A stretch of 64,000 nt of DNA, taken from Jeotgalicoccus nanhaiensis (GTDB lineage: Bacteria > Bacillota > Bacilli > Staphylococcales > Salinicoccaceae). The translations under genes were made by a program, and so were the position numbers. Positions 1 through 7,756 of the stretch are shown here, piece after piece (positions within the stretch are counted from its first letter, which is position 1; the number at the start of each line of letters is the position of its first letter). The stretch covers positions 1 to 64,000 of the forward strand of contig SPPL01000006.1 in NCBI GenBank assembly GCA_004570955.1, in the 5' to 3' direction. The notes under the pieces are model-generated. The model saw only the letters and a program-made list of their open reading frames with translations. It did no database searches and was not told where the DNA came from.

Positions 1-47
1 AGTACATTAATTATTATAATAAATATAGAATCAAGACAAAATTAAAA

Positions 48-80
48 GGCATGTCTCCTGAACAATTCAGGAAACATACC
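48..80 (-). terminator. Rho-independent terminator
   Basis: On the minus strand an imperfect stem (GGTATGTTTCCTGAA with TTCAGGAGACATGCC, three-base loop) is followed by TTTTAATTTTG. It lies just past the PH-domain gene and probably ends that transcript. Confidence 0.6.
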
Positions 81-97
81 TTGAAATCAGCCTAAAT

Positions 98-116
98 CCA
101 AAAGTTCAACTTTTGG
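98..116. repeat. 19-bp perfect palindrome
   Basis: CCAAAAGTT-C-AACTTTTGG is a perfect inverted repeat between the PH-domain gene and its terminator. It has no T tract of its own; it could be an RNA stem-loop at the 3' end of the transcript. Function unknown. Confidence 0.4.
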
Positions 117-142
117 GTAGCACGTCATACCCGGCTTTTTCT

Positions 143-529
143 TTAAGCAAGTGCTTCATTTCTTTCAGCAGCTTCAGCATGCTGTGTTCTGTATTTATAA
201 TAAAATTCGAGAAACTTATCGAGCTTTCCTTCGGAAATACTTTTTATGCTGACGAGCAGCTTATCATTCTGCCAAAGATGAAGGATATGTCCCACCATCA
301 GCAAATCCTCAACTGTTACCCGTGTAATATCTTTGAAGCTGATCTCCTCTACGCAAACCATATCATGATCTTCCAGGTTCATAAATAATCTGTGAGTTGT
401 CGCAACCAGTGATCCGTGGTATGTACTTTTCTCTCCCTTAAAGTACTCCACTGATCCTACTAAAGCCGGACCTACTACTTCTCTCGGCAGTAAATTTACA
501 CCTTCAATGTGTTTTAATTTGTTGTACAT
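143..529 (-). CDS. Bacterial PH-domain (YokE-like) protein
   Basis: Small soluble protein of about 128 residues without signal peptide or membrane segment. The middle part reads like a bacterial PH/GRAM-type domain: a 'GSLVATTHRLFM' segment followed by 'EEISFKDITRVTVEDLL', the strand-turn pattern of YokE-like proteins that ends in a helix. The C-terminus is a charged helix rich in Ala and Glu. I start it at the second ATG (529) because the AGGGG ribosome site sits 9 bases upstream of it but directly abuts the first ATG (538). It stands alone, with a terminator downstream. The exact role of this family is not known; assignment is from pattern only. Confidence 0.55.
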   Translation of the reverse strand: MYNKLKHIEGVNLLPREVVGPALVGSVEYFKGEKSTYHGSLVATTHRLFMNLEDHDMVCVEEISFKDITRVTVEDLLMVGHILHLWQNDKLLVSIKSISEGKLDKFLEFYYKYRTQHAEAAERNEALA

Positions 530-561
530 AGACAACATCCCCTTTATTTGATGTTATTTAT

Positions 562-1110
562 CTATTTACCACCAAAGAGAGCGTAATAAACATCTTTAAA
601 TTTTAAAAATATAACACCGAGTATCACACCGGTAATTCCGCCGAGAGTATTTAAAATAACGTCATCAATACTCGTAATTCTGCCAATTGGAAGAAGATAC
701 TGCATCGTTTCGATAAACACCGACAGCAGCGTGCATAAAATTGTTGTCAGCAGCTCTTTTCTGATAATAATATACAGAAAAAATGCTGCAGGAATAAACA
801 GGACAATATTCATCAGCACGCTGTTGATTAATGCTTCTGTCGTGGCAAAATACCACATTTCTTCTATGCTTGCAAATGGTGTCAGCTCGACGATATCACT
901 GTCGTTTGAAGTCGGCATCATCGTTACGAGAAATATGCCGACCAGACTCATCGTCAGGCCGATGACCGATAAATATTTAATTTTTCTAGAAATTGAGTCC
1001 AGGTGATATCCGTGCTTTATATTGATCATCAGTGTAATAACCGTAATCAGCATGAAAATCATTATAAATATCGGAATCACCGGCTGAAATGCTTCAAATA
1101 AAATACCCAT
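562..1110 (-). CDS. VanZ-like family membrane protein
   Basis: A 182-residue protein with about five hydrophobic segments. The C-terminal half carries the VanZ-family signature: 'NIVLFIPAAFFL', then a Glu-containing helix 'SVFIETMQYLLPIGRITSIDDVILNTLGG'. VanZ in enterococci gives low-level teicoplanin resistance, but most chromosomal homologues have no known function. It begins 14 bases after the ABC exporter at 1125-2864 and is probably co-transcribed with it. Nothing links it to glycopeptide resistance here; no vanA-type genes are in the window. Confidence 0.8.
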   Translation of the reverse strand: MGILFEAFQPVIPIFIMIFMLITVITLMINIKHGYHLDSISRKIKYLSVIGLTMSLVGIFLVTMMPTSNDSDIVELTPFASIEEMWYFATTEALINSVLMNIVLFIPAAFFLYIIIRKELLTTILCTLLSVFIETMQYLLPIGRITSIDDVILNTLGGITGVILGVIFLKFKDVYYALFGGK

Positions 1111-1124
1111 AAAATATAATGCCT

Positions 1125-2864
1125 CTAATCTTCTCCAAATTGCTGTTCTGTAAATGCTCTGTACATATCGTGCGAAGCCATCAGTTCTATGTGGGTGCCT
1201 TCGCCTGTTAAGTGTCCGCTGTCAATAAAGTATATCTTATCTGAATTAACAATGGTCGACAAACGATGTGCGATTACGAGAACCGTTCTGCCTGCCATGA
1301 GCTCATTCAATGCTTCTCCGACGTATTTTTCAGACTGCGAATCGAGACTTGCTGTCGCTTCATCCAGCATTAAAATTTGGGGATTGCGTAAAAATGCCCG
1401 TGCGATGCCGATACGCTGGCGCTGGCCGCCCGAGAGTTTCACACCGCGCTCGCCGACTTCTGTCAGGATACCGTCCGGCAGTTCATCGATAAATTCGCTG
1501 GTATAGGACTGTTTTACTGCACGTTCAATATCCTCGTCAGTGTAATCACCAGCTTTCAAGCCGTAGGTAATATTTTCTTTAATGGTGCCGGAGATAATTG
1601 CGCTTTCCTGGGCAACATAGCCGATGCCGCTCCGGTATTCACCGAGAGGAATATTTTCAATATCTATATTATCGATGGTGATACTTCCGCTCCAAACAGA
1701 ATAATAGCGTTCAATAAGAGAAAATATTGTGGACTTCCCGCTGCCGCTTGGACCGACGAAGGCGATTTTCTGATTATTATTGGCGGTAAAAGAGATGTTT
1801 TCAAGCACTGGTGTATCCTCATAGCCGAAAGATACATTATTAAACTGAAGCGTCTTATAAGCCAGTGACACATCTTCCAGGCTGCCAGATTTTTCATCAT
1901 CCATTTCCAGAATGCCCATAATTCTTCCCGTTGCCCCGAGCGCTTTGTTGTACTCAGTAAAGAACATGGCAAACATCGTCATCGGCATAATAATCTGGAA
2001 TAAATATAATAAGAAAGCAACCAGTGTACCGATTGTCATCGTACCGTCAGCCACCCTCAGTCCGCCGTAACCGATGACCAGTATAATGACAAACATCATA
2101 ATCGTATACATAATCGGCGATAAGAGAGCATTGATGACTGCCTCTTTCATGCCGTATTTATAGAGCTGTCCGATACCCCCGTTACCCTTTTGCTGTTCAT
2201 AGTTTTCTGCGTTAAATGATTTCATTAAGCGGATTTCGCTCAGCGTTTCCTGAATGGCACCCGTAAAGGCGGCAGTTTCATCCTGCAGCTTTTTCGATAC
2301 TTTCTGCATACGGCTGCCGAGCGGCATAATAACCGCGATAGATATCGGGAGCGACACGAACATTATTAAAGTCAGTTTCCAGTCGAGGAAAAATAAAATA
2401 ATGACTGAACCTGCAACACTCAGCACACCGCTGATTAACTGAGGAAAATGGCTCGTAATCAGATTTTGAATAATACTCGTATCGTTAACAACCCGGCTGA
2501 CAGACTCGCCGCTTTTTGTTTTATCGAAATAGCTGACCGGCAGCTTAAGAAACTTGGCCCAGACCTTTTCTCTCAAACTCCGGACAACCGTCTGTCCTAT
2601 TTTTGCAAGCATGTAATAAGAAATACCGTCGATGACTGCACTGCCTAAAAACACAGCGATAATCAATATAACAAGAGGCATAGTAATTAAGTCAGTATTG
2701 AAGCCGTCGATAAACATCTGTGTTAACAGCGGGACAATCAGCGAACCGGCTGTGCCGATCAGCGTCAGCAGAACTCCCGTAAAAAACAAGCCTTTTTTAA
2801 CGTTAGTACTTTTAATTAAATTAATAAATTTTTTAAACGATGCTTTTTCTTCATTATTATTCAA
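1125..2864 (-). CDS. ABC exporter, fused permease and ATPase (BmrA/LmrA-like)
   Basis: A 579-residue half-transporter: six membrane helices in residues about 20-300, then a nucleotide-binding domain with Walker A 'GPSGSGKST', signature 'LSGGQRQR' and Walker B 'ILMLDEATASLD' followed by the H-loop 'IAHRLST'. This is the layout and length of homodimeric multidrug exporters such as B. subtilis BmrA (about 589 aa). The start is a TTG codon preceded by AAGGAG at 7 bases; no ATG fits better. A VanZ-like gene follows it. Substrate cannot be told from sequence. Confidence 0.85.
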   Translation of the reverse strand: MNNNEEKASFKKFINLIKSTNVKKGLFFTGVLLTLIGTAGSLIVPLLTQMFIDGFNTDLITMPLVILIIAVFLGSAVIDGISYYMLAKIGQTVVRSLREKVWAKFLKLPVSYFDKTKSGESVSRVVNDTSIIQNLITSHFPQLISGVLSVAGSVIILFFLDWKLTLIMFVSLPISIAVIMPLGSRMQKVSKKLQDETAAFTGAIQETLSEIRLMKSFNAENYEQQKGNGGIGQLYKYGMKEAVINALLSPIMYTIMMFVIILVIGYGGLRVADGTMTIGTLVAFLLYLFQIIMPMTMFAMFFTEYNKALGATGRIMGILEMDDEKSGSLEDVSLAYKTLQFNNVSFGYEDTPVLENISFTANNNQKIAFVGPSGSGKSTIFSLIERYYSVWSGSITIDNIDIENIPLGEYRSGIGYVAQESAIISGTIKENITYGLKAGDYTDEDIERAVKQSYTSEFIDELPDGILTEVGERGVKLSGGQRQRIGIARAFLRNPQILMLDEATASLDSQSEKYVGEALNELMAGRTVLVIAHRLSTIVNSDKIYFIDSGHLTGEGTHIELMASHDMYRAFTEQQFGED

Positions 2865-2963
2865 GTTGCTGCTCCTTTCATAATTGCACCTTTATATTAT
2901 AACGATTTTTTTCTGTTTAAGCATTATGGTAAACTTAATTTAACAAATTAAAGGGGGAGTATT

Positions 2964-3863
2964 ATGGCTTTGGAAATTACCGATCTTACAAAAGTGTTCG
3001 GAGAACAGACAGCTGTGGATTCAATTAACATTAAAGTTCCTGCAGGAAGCATGTACGGTTTTCTCGGCGGCAACGGTGCTGGAAAAACGACAACCTTCCG
3101 CATGATTCTCCAGCTGCTCACACCGACATCCGGTTCAATTTTATATAACGGCAAGAGCATCGGCTATCATATGACAGATCAAATCGGCTACCTGCCTGAA
3201 GAACGCGGTCTGCACCCTAAGTTAAAAGTATCTGAACAGGTACTGTATTTAGCTGAATTAAAAGGCATGTCAAAAAAAGATGCAGGCAAAGCTTTGGATT
3301 ACTGGCTTGAACGCTTTAAAGTAACAGAAAATAAGTTTAAAAAAATCGAAAAGCTGTCCAAAGGGAACCAGCAGAAAATCCAGCTGATTGCTTCTATAAT
3401 ACATAACCCCGAATTAATCATTCTGGATGAACCCTTCAGCGGTCTCGACCCAATTAATGTTGAGATACTGAAAGACGCGGTAAAAGATTTAAATGCACAG
3501 GGTTCTACTATTATTTTCAGTACTCACCGCATGGAACATGTTGAAGAACTGTGCGAAGAATTGTGTATCCTCGACCGTGGAAAACAGATTGTCAGCGGCA
3601 ATATCGACCAGATTAAACAAGACTTCGGCCAGAAGGAAATCATTATTGAAGGCGAACATGATATTGCTTTTATCAAAGACATGCCGGGTGTGCTTGAGAT
3701 GGAACAGATAAGAAATAAATCAGTGATAAAAATCGCAGATGAAAAATATGCCGAGGATATTTATAAACGGATTACCGATATTGGTTTCTTTAAAAGATTC
3801 CAGGTCAACGAACCTTCTTTAAATGATATCTTTATAGCGAAAGTAGGCCGTGACTATGAATAA
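2964..3863 (+). CDS. ABC transporter ATP-binding protein (NatA/YhaQ-like)
   Basis: A 299-residue ATPase: Walker A 'GGNGAGKTTT', signature 'LSKGNQQK' (the variant with Asn-Gln typical of the NatA/YhaQ group), Walker B 'LIILDEPFSGLD', H-loop 'STHRMEH', and a C-terminal extension of about 80 residues as in this group. It overlaps the downstream permease gene by 8 bases, so the two make one exporter. In B. subtilis YhaQ/YhaP and NatA/NatB have been linked to sodium extrusion; transfer of that substrate is inference. Good ribosome site AAAGGGGGAG. Confidence 0.85.
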   Translation: MALEITDLTKVFGEQTAVDSINIKVPAGSMYGFLGGNGAGKTTTFRMILQLLTPTSGSILYNGKSIGYHMTDQIGYLPEERGLHPKLKVSEQVLYLAELKGMSKKDAGKALDYWLERFKVTENKFKKIEKLSKGNQQKIQLIASIIHNPELIILDEPFSGLDPINVEILKDAVKDLNAQGSTIIFSTHRMEHVEELCEELCILDRGKQIVSGNIDQIKQDFGQKEIIIEGEHDIAFIKDMPGVLEMEQIRNKSVIKIADEKYAEDIYKRITDIGFFKRFQVNEPSLNDIFIAKVGRDYE

Positions 3864-5058
3864 ATTTATGACGACATTTAACCTTACTTTCTTTTCAAAA
3901 CTTAAAGCCAAATCGTTTTTAATCACAACACTGATTATTATAGCGGGGATGTTTATCGCTTTTAACCTGGATAAAATTATTGGGCTGTTTGATTCGGATG
4001 ACGAAGAAATAAGACTCGAAGTTGAGGCGGATGAAACATTCCTGTCAGTATTCGAACCGACACTCCAGTCTTACGACGAAACGATTGAAATCGCCGGCGA
4101 AGATGGCGATGCAGTGCTCGACATTGTAAATACCGACCCGCTGGAAGCTGAGATCCGGATGGATGAAGAAATCTCATCATCACAGGAAGAAAGTATCCAG
4201 CTTGCTTTAAATGAAACAAACCGTGTTTATGTACTTCAGACTCTCGAGCTCTCGGAAGAGGAAATTTCCCAGATGTACGAAGAAGTACCCGTGGAATTTT
4301 TAGTGGCGGCGGATGATGATTCAGGCAGTTTCGAGGCAGCTGATTCAGATGAGACAAACATCCTGAATATGATTATTTTCTACTTCTCGGTTATTCTGAT
4401 GTTTATTATCATTCTGAACTACGCAAGCCAGATTTCGACAGAAATAGCGAATGAAAAATCTTCACGTGTCATAGAGATGATTGTATCGAGCATCCGCCCG
4501 ACACAGCATTTAATGGCAAAAGTATTCGCTATGATTTCTGTCAGTGTTATCCAGGTCGGCCTGATTACAGCCGGCGGTCTGATTGCATTTTACTTTTCTG
4601 ATACATCCGCCCTTCTCGACCAGTTCGGACTCGAGACGAATGATCAGACTTTAAAAATTGTAGTTTACTGTATTATTTTTGTTATTCTCGGACTGATTCT
4701 TTACCTGTCAGTTGCAGCTATGCTCGGTTCATTTATTAACCGGATGGAGGATCTCCAGCAGGGATTGATGCCGGTAACCTTCCTCAGCATGATCGGATAC
4801 TTTATCGCGCTCGGGGGCATGTCGTTTGCAGATAACATCGCAGTAACAATTACAAGCTATTTCCCATTCTTTACACCGTTCGTTATGCCGCTCCGCCTGC
4901 TCGTTAATGATACAGGACATATGCCGATGATAATCGGTATTCTAATCATGGTAATTACGATAATTATCGCACTTTCTCTCGCAGGCTTCGTCTATAAAAG
5001 AAGTGTCTTGTCGACAGAAAGCGGCATTATCAAAAACATTAAAAGAATTAAAAAATAA
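3856..5058 (+). CDS. ABC transporter permease (NatB/YhaP-like)
   Basis: A 400-residue permease of the ABC-2 type: one N-terminal membrane helix, a long acidic extracellular region of about 130 residues (rich in Asp and Glu), then five to six helices. 'SQISTEIANEKSSRVIEMIVSSIRPTQHLMAKV' is the conserved cytoplasmic loop of NatB/YhaP-type permeases. The ATG at 3856 overlaps the ATPase stop (ATGAATAA), pointing to translational coupling; a GTG six bases earlier is possible but less well placed. Partner of the preceding ATPase. Confidence 0.82.
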   Translation: MNKFMTTFNLTFFSKLKAKSFLITTLIIIAGMFIAFNLDKIIGLFDSDDEEIRLEVEADETFLSVFEPTLQSYDETIEIAGEDGDAVLDIVNTDPLEAEIRMDEEISSSQEESIQLALNETNRVYVLQTLELSEEEISQMYEEVPVEFLVAADDDSGSFEAADSDETNILNMIIFYFSVILMFIIILNYASQISTEIANEKSSRVIEMIVSSIRPTQHLMAKVFAMISVSVIQVGLITAGGLIAFYFSDTSALLDQFGLETNDQTLKIVVYCIIFVILGLILYLSVAAMLGSFINRMEDLQQGLMPVTFLSMIGYFIALGGMSFADNIAVTITSYFPFFTPFVMPLRLLVNDTGHMPMIIGILIMVITIIIALSLAGFVYKRSVLSTESGIIKNIKRIKK

Positions 5059-5067
5059 GCAGTGCAT

Positions 5068-5106
5068 TGGCCTCCCCTTCATCGAAAAGATGAAAGGGAG
5101 GTCTTA
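5068..5106 (+). terminator. Terminator of the NatAB-like operon
   Basis: CCTCCCCTTCATC, loop GAAAA, GATGAAAGGGAGG followed by TCTTAATTT, ten bases after the permease stop. Confidence 0.75.
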
Positions 5107-5208
5107 ATTTATCATGTATTATTGTGCAATATATTCTTTAAAAATAAATTTCTTTTTATTTTTAAAATATGCATAAATTTCACATCCAAAAAAAGTTGCA
5201 AATACTCA

Positions 5209-5236
5209 TTGACAAAGCATTTTAATGTTGTATCAT
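5209..5236 (+). promoter_or_regulatory. SigA-type promoter of the DUF6176 gene
   Basis: TTGACA (5209-5214), 16-base spacer, TATCAT (5231-5236), followed by a ribosome site AAAGGAG ahead of the ATG at 5268. Confidence 0.7.
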
Positions 5237-5267
5237 GATGTAGACGAAAAACAAAGGAGTCCTGAAT

Positions 5268-5630
5268 ATGCAAGTAGAATTAACAAGATTTAGGGTGAAA
5301 AAAGGTAAAGAAGAACTGGTCGATCAATGGATGGAATTTTTAAACGAGCATATGAACGATGCCCTTCTTACACTTGACGGCGAGAAAATGTTTGTGGAAA
5401 CAATTATGAGAGACACTATGGGTGATTACGATTATCTTTACTGGTATTCTATTCAGGCAGATGACGGTGACTCTAACTCGGAAACTGAAAGATGCATCGA
5501 TAGAAAACATCTTGAATTCTTTAATAAATGTATCGACAGAACATACCGTCCGAAAAACTTAAGAACAGAAGTTGTTATGATTCCTCAGCGAATTAAAAAA
5601 CAAATCGAAGAAGCTGCGGAAGAAGTTTAA
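5268..5630 (+). CDS. DUF6176 family protein
   Basis: A 120-residue soluble protein. The opening 'ELTRFRVKKGKEELVDQWMEFLNE', the central 'LYWYSIQ' and the later 'DRKHLEFFNKCID' fit DUF6176 proteins, which look like small stand-alone dimeric alpha/beta-barrel proteins. Monocistronic: its own promoter lies upstream and a hairpin terminator follows. No catalytic residues are evident and the family has no assigned function. Confidence 0.65.
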   Translation: MQVELTRFRVKKGKEELVDQWMEFLNEHMNDALLTLDGEKMFVETIMRDTMGDYDYLYWYSIQADDGDSNSETERCIDRKHLEFFNKCIDRTYRPKNLRTEVVMIPQRIKKQIEEAAEEV

Positions 5631-5655
5631 TATATGAATACAGCCGAAAACGTAT

Positions 5656-5696
5656 AAAAGGCACTGAAATCTAATTTTAGAATTCAGTGCCTTTAT
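5656..5696. terminator. Bidirectional terminator
   Basis: AAAGGCACTGAA and TTCAGTGCCTTT form a 12-bp stem with A run on one side and TTTATTTTA on the other. It serves the converging DUF6176 gene and the small membrane protein gene at 5698. Confidence 0.8.
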
Positions 5697-5697
5697 T

Positions 5698-5877
5698 TTA
5701 TTGCTTCTCTTTTTCTTCTGCCCGGAGCGCTTTTACGCTATAGAGAATGTAATAGCCTGCAAAAATTACTGCCACAAGCTGCAGAAACCAGTTCACTTCG
5801 ACCATCGTATTCGCGATAATTAAAAATATGACCAGCATGGCAGCTGTATATATCATTTTCTGTTTATGTTCATTCAT
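5698..5877 (-). CDS. Small membrane protein, 59 aa
   Basis: Two predicted membrane helices separated by a short turn ('NTMVEVNWF'), with a basic N-terminus and a charged C-terminal tail. I start it at the ATG at 5877 because AGGAG lies 8 bases upstream; the longer frame from 5895 has no ribosome site. It precedes nagB in the same direction with a 50-base gap. No family recognised. Confidence 0.55.
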   Translation of the reverse strand: MNEHKQKMIYTAAMLVIFLIIANTMVEVNWFLQLVAVIFAGYYILYSVKALRAEEKEKQ

Positions 5878-5929
5878 AAAAAATACTCCTAACACATATG
5901 TATTAGAAGTATTATCTCACAATTTAAAT

Positions 5930-6649
5930 TTATTCACCAATCGCAGCAGTATCTGCAATGATGGTTACATCCTCATGATTATTTAAAATAGAAGCCGGGT
6001 TATTTTCAGTTACTTCGCCGCTTAATAATGCATTCAGCGCTTCTTTTTTATTTTCACCGTAAATAAGTATAACAATTTTTTTAGCTTTCATAATTGAATT
6101 CAAGCCCATGGTAAATGCCTTAGACGGCACGTCGCCAAGATTATCGAAGAAACGCGAGTTATCCTCAACAGTCTCCGGTGTTAAATCAACAACATGCGTC
6201 AGTGAGTCAAAAGATGTACCCGGTTCGTTAAATGCAATATGTCCATTGCGTCCGATACCAAGAAGCTGTACGTCAAGACCCGCTTCATCGATTGCCTGTT
6301 CATATGCTTCAACTTCTGTTTCAGCATTCTCAGCTTTGCCGTTTAATAAATGAATATTTTCTTTTGGAATCGAAACATGATTAAAGAAATTTTCATGCAT
6401 ATAATATGAATAACTCTGCTCATGGTCTTTATCGAGTCCTACGTATTCATCCAGATTAAAAGTAGTAATATTGTTCTGATCAACGTCGCTGCCATTTAAC
6501 TTTTTAATCAGTTCCATATAAGTGCCTTCAGGTGTTGAACCCGTTGCGAGGCCAATGACAGGTTTTTCATTTTCTTTGATAACATCAAATAAAATATCAG
6601 ATGCTTTCTTGCTCATTTCTTCATAATTGCTAACTTTTACTAACTTCAT
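5930..6649 (-). CDS. nagB: Glucosamine-6-phosphate deaminase
   Basis: Converts glucosamine-6-phosphate to fructose-6-phosphate and ammonia, the last step in use of amino sugars and cell-wall turnover products. At 239 residues it has the usual length of Gram-positive NagB without the allosteric C-terminal extension. Visible motifs: 'GLATGSTPEGTY' phosphate loop, 'NLDEYVGL' with the catalytic Asp, and 'LLGIGRNGHIAFNEPGTSF' with the Asn/Asp-His-Glu catalytic group. It sits 9 bases after pcp and the two probably share one transcript. nagA is not in the window. Confidence 0.95.
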   Translation of the reverse strand: MKLVKVSNYEEMSKKASDILFDVIKENEKPVIGLATGSTPEGTYMELIKKLNGSDVDQNNITTFNLDEYVGLDKDHEQSYSYYMHENFFNHVSIPKENIHLLNGKAENAETEVEAYEQAIDEAGLDVQLLGIGRNGHIAFNEPGTSFDSLTHVVDLTPETVEDNSRFFDNLGDVPSKAFTMGLNSIMKAKKIVILIYGENKKEALNALLSGEVTENNPASILNNHEDVTIIADTAAIGE

Positions 6650-6658
6650 AATGTCCTC

Positions 6659-7264
6659 CTAATTTGACTGCAGGTTTTCAATAATAATATGAACTGCGCG
6701 GGTAATATCTTCCTGAGGCCAGCTCGGCACACGCTGTGCAATACCAATTTCATGACTCGGCGGCACGTGCACAAAACCTGCCGGAATATCCAGCTTCTTC
6801 TGCTGCAAATAATACAGCTCGCTGTACATTAAATTGTTGCACAAATACGTGCCTGCTGAATTCGAAATATTTACCGGGATATTTTCGTTCAATAACGCAG
6901 TTTCAAGCTGCTTTAACGGCAATTTTGAAAACAAGCCGTCGGCGCCATTTTCATAAATTTTTTCGCCATTCGGTTTAAAACCAGTATTATCTTCACGTCC
7001 GTCAATTGTATTAATCGCAATGCGTTCAAGATGAACACTTGAAATACCGCTTGCGAGACCTAAAGAAAGCACCGCGTCAGGCTCGACAGCCTCGATATCC
7101 TGTTCGATTAATGAATTAATTTCCTTAAACGCTACAGGATAAACCCTGCCGATAATTTTATAATCTCCGATGACTTTACCTTCGAGACTTTCGACGGCAG
7201 CCTGGGTCGGATTTGTTTTAAATTTTAGAAATGGTTCATAGCCCGTTAACAGTAACTTCTTCAT
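6659..7264 (-). CDS. pcp: Pyrrolidone-carboxylate peptidase
   Basis: Cysteine peptidase (family C15) that removes N-terminal pyroglutamate from peptides. At 201 residues it is slightly shorter than typical (about 215). The catalytic triad is visible: Glu in 'GLASGISSVHLERIAIN', Cys in 'SNSAGTYLCNNLMY', His in 'GFVHVPPSHE'. The first gene of a pcp-nagB pair. The product 5-oxoproline is the substrate of the PxpABC proteins encoded at 21154-25416, so the two loci may be linked in function. Confidence 0.92.
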   Translation of the reverse strand: MKKLLLTGYEPFLKFKTNPTQAAVESLEGKVIGDYKIIGRVYPVAFKEINSLIEQDIEAVEPDAVLSLGLASGISSVHLERIAINTIDGREDNTGFKPNGEKIYENGADGLFSKLPLKQLETALLNENIPVNISNSAGTYLCNNLMYSELYYLQQKKLDIPAGFVHVPPSHEIGIAQRVPSWPQEDITRAVHIIIENLQSN

Positions 7265-7283
7265 AGATTATCATCCTTTTTAT

Positions 7284-7304
7284 ATTACTTCGTAATAAAG
7301 TAAT
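7284..7304. promoter_or_regulatory. Inverted repeat upstream of pcp (possible operator)
   Basis: ATTACTT-N7-AAGTAAT lies 20 bases upstream of the pcp start, between the gene and an AT-rich promoter-like stretch. The position suits a repressor site for pcp-nagB. No regulator is identified. Confidence 0.35.
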
Positions 7305-7451
7305 AAGTAAATAAATAGTAGCATAAAACCCGTAAAAAGTGTGAAATTTCTGTGTTGCGAGACAGATTTTTTTGTATATTCTGTTAGACGCAGGCGCATT
7401 CCATTTCCGGTGTATCCGGTTCATGACGACGCCCGGTGTCGAACGAAAGTC

Positions 7452-7619
7452 ACAATGACGGGGCAGCCGCCCTCTCCCGTCATTGTGAAAACTACAGTGA
7501 CGGGGTAACTGCACTGTCCCGTCATTGTGAAAACTACAGTGACGGGGTAACCGTCCTGTCCCGTCATTGTGAAAACTACAGTGACGGGGTAACTGCACTG
7601 TCCCGTCATTGTGCATACC
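7452..7619. repeat. Four tandem 42-bp hairpin repeats
   Basis: Copies begin at 7452, 7494, 7536 and 7578. Each holds an internal inverted repeat, ACAGTGACGGG...CCCGTCATTGT (one mismatch), around a 12-14 base centre, then a GTGAAAACT linker. Copies 2 and 4 have the same centre, copy 3 differs slightly, and copy 1 is the most diverged. Since 42 is a multiple of three, several reading frames stay open through the array on both strands, but none has a ribosome site or known domain. The array is much richer in G+C than its surroundings. The rest of 7,265-7,756 holds only the palindrome at 7284 and a terminator. Confidence 0.85.
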
Positions 7620-7708
7620 AATGTGACAGGACAGGCATAAAAATCGTTCCTATATCCAAATTCACTGCTTCGCATGCAACGGCAGTTTCCCGTTATTATT
7701 CTACAATC

Positions 7709-7746
7709 AAAAACTCCGACAATGCGCTGCATCGCCGGAGTTTCTT
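7709..7746 (-). terminator. Terminator of the peptide-binding protein gene
   Basis: AAACTCCG...CGGAGTTT stem; on the minus strand it is followed by TTTTTGATTG, 12 bases after the stop of the gene at 7757. Confidence 0.75.
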
Positions 7747-7756
7747 TATATTTATT

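Noticed and set aside
113-388. 91-codon plus-strand frame
   Set aside because: Antisense to the PH-domain gene, with no ribosome site and no recognisable domain.
562-2864. Glycopeptide resistance locus because of VanZ
   Set aside because: No vanHAX, vanRS or vanY genes nearby; VanZ-like proteins are common without resistance.
7452-7619. CRISPR array
   Set aside because: Repeats are directly contiguous with no unique spacers, and no cas genes are near.
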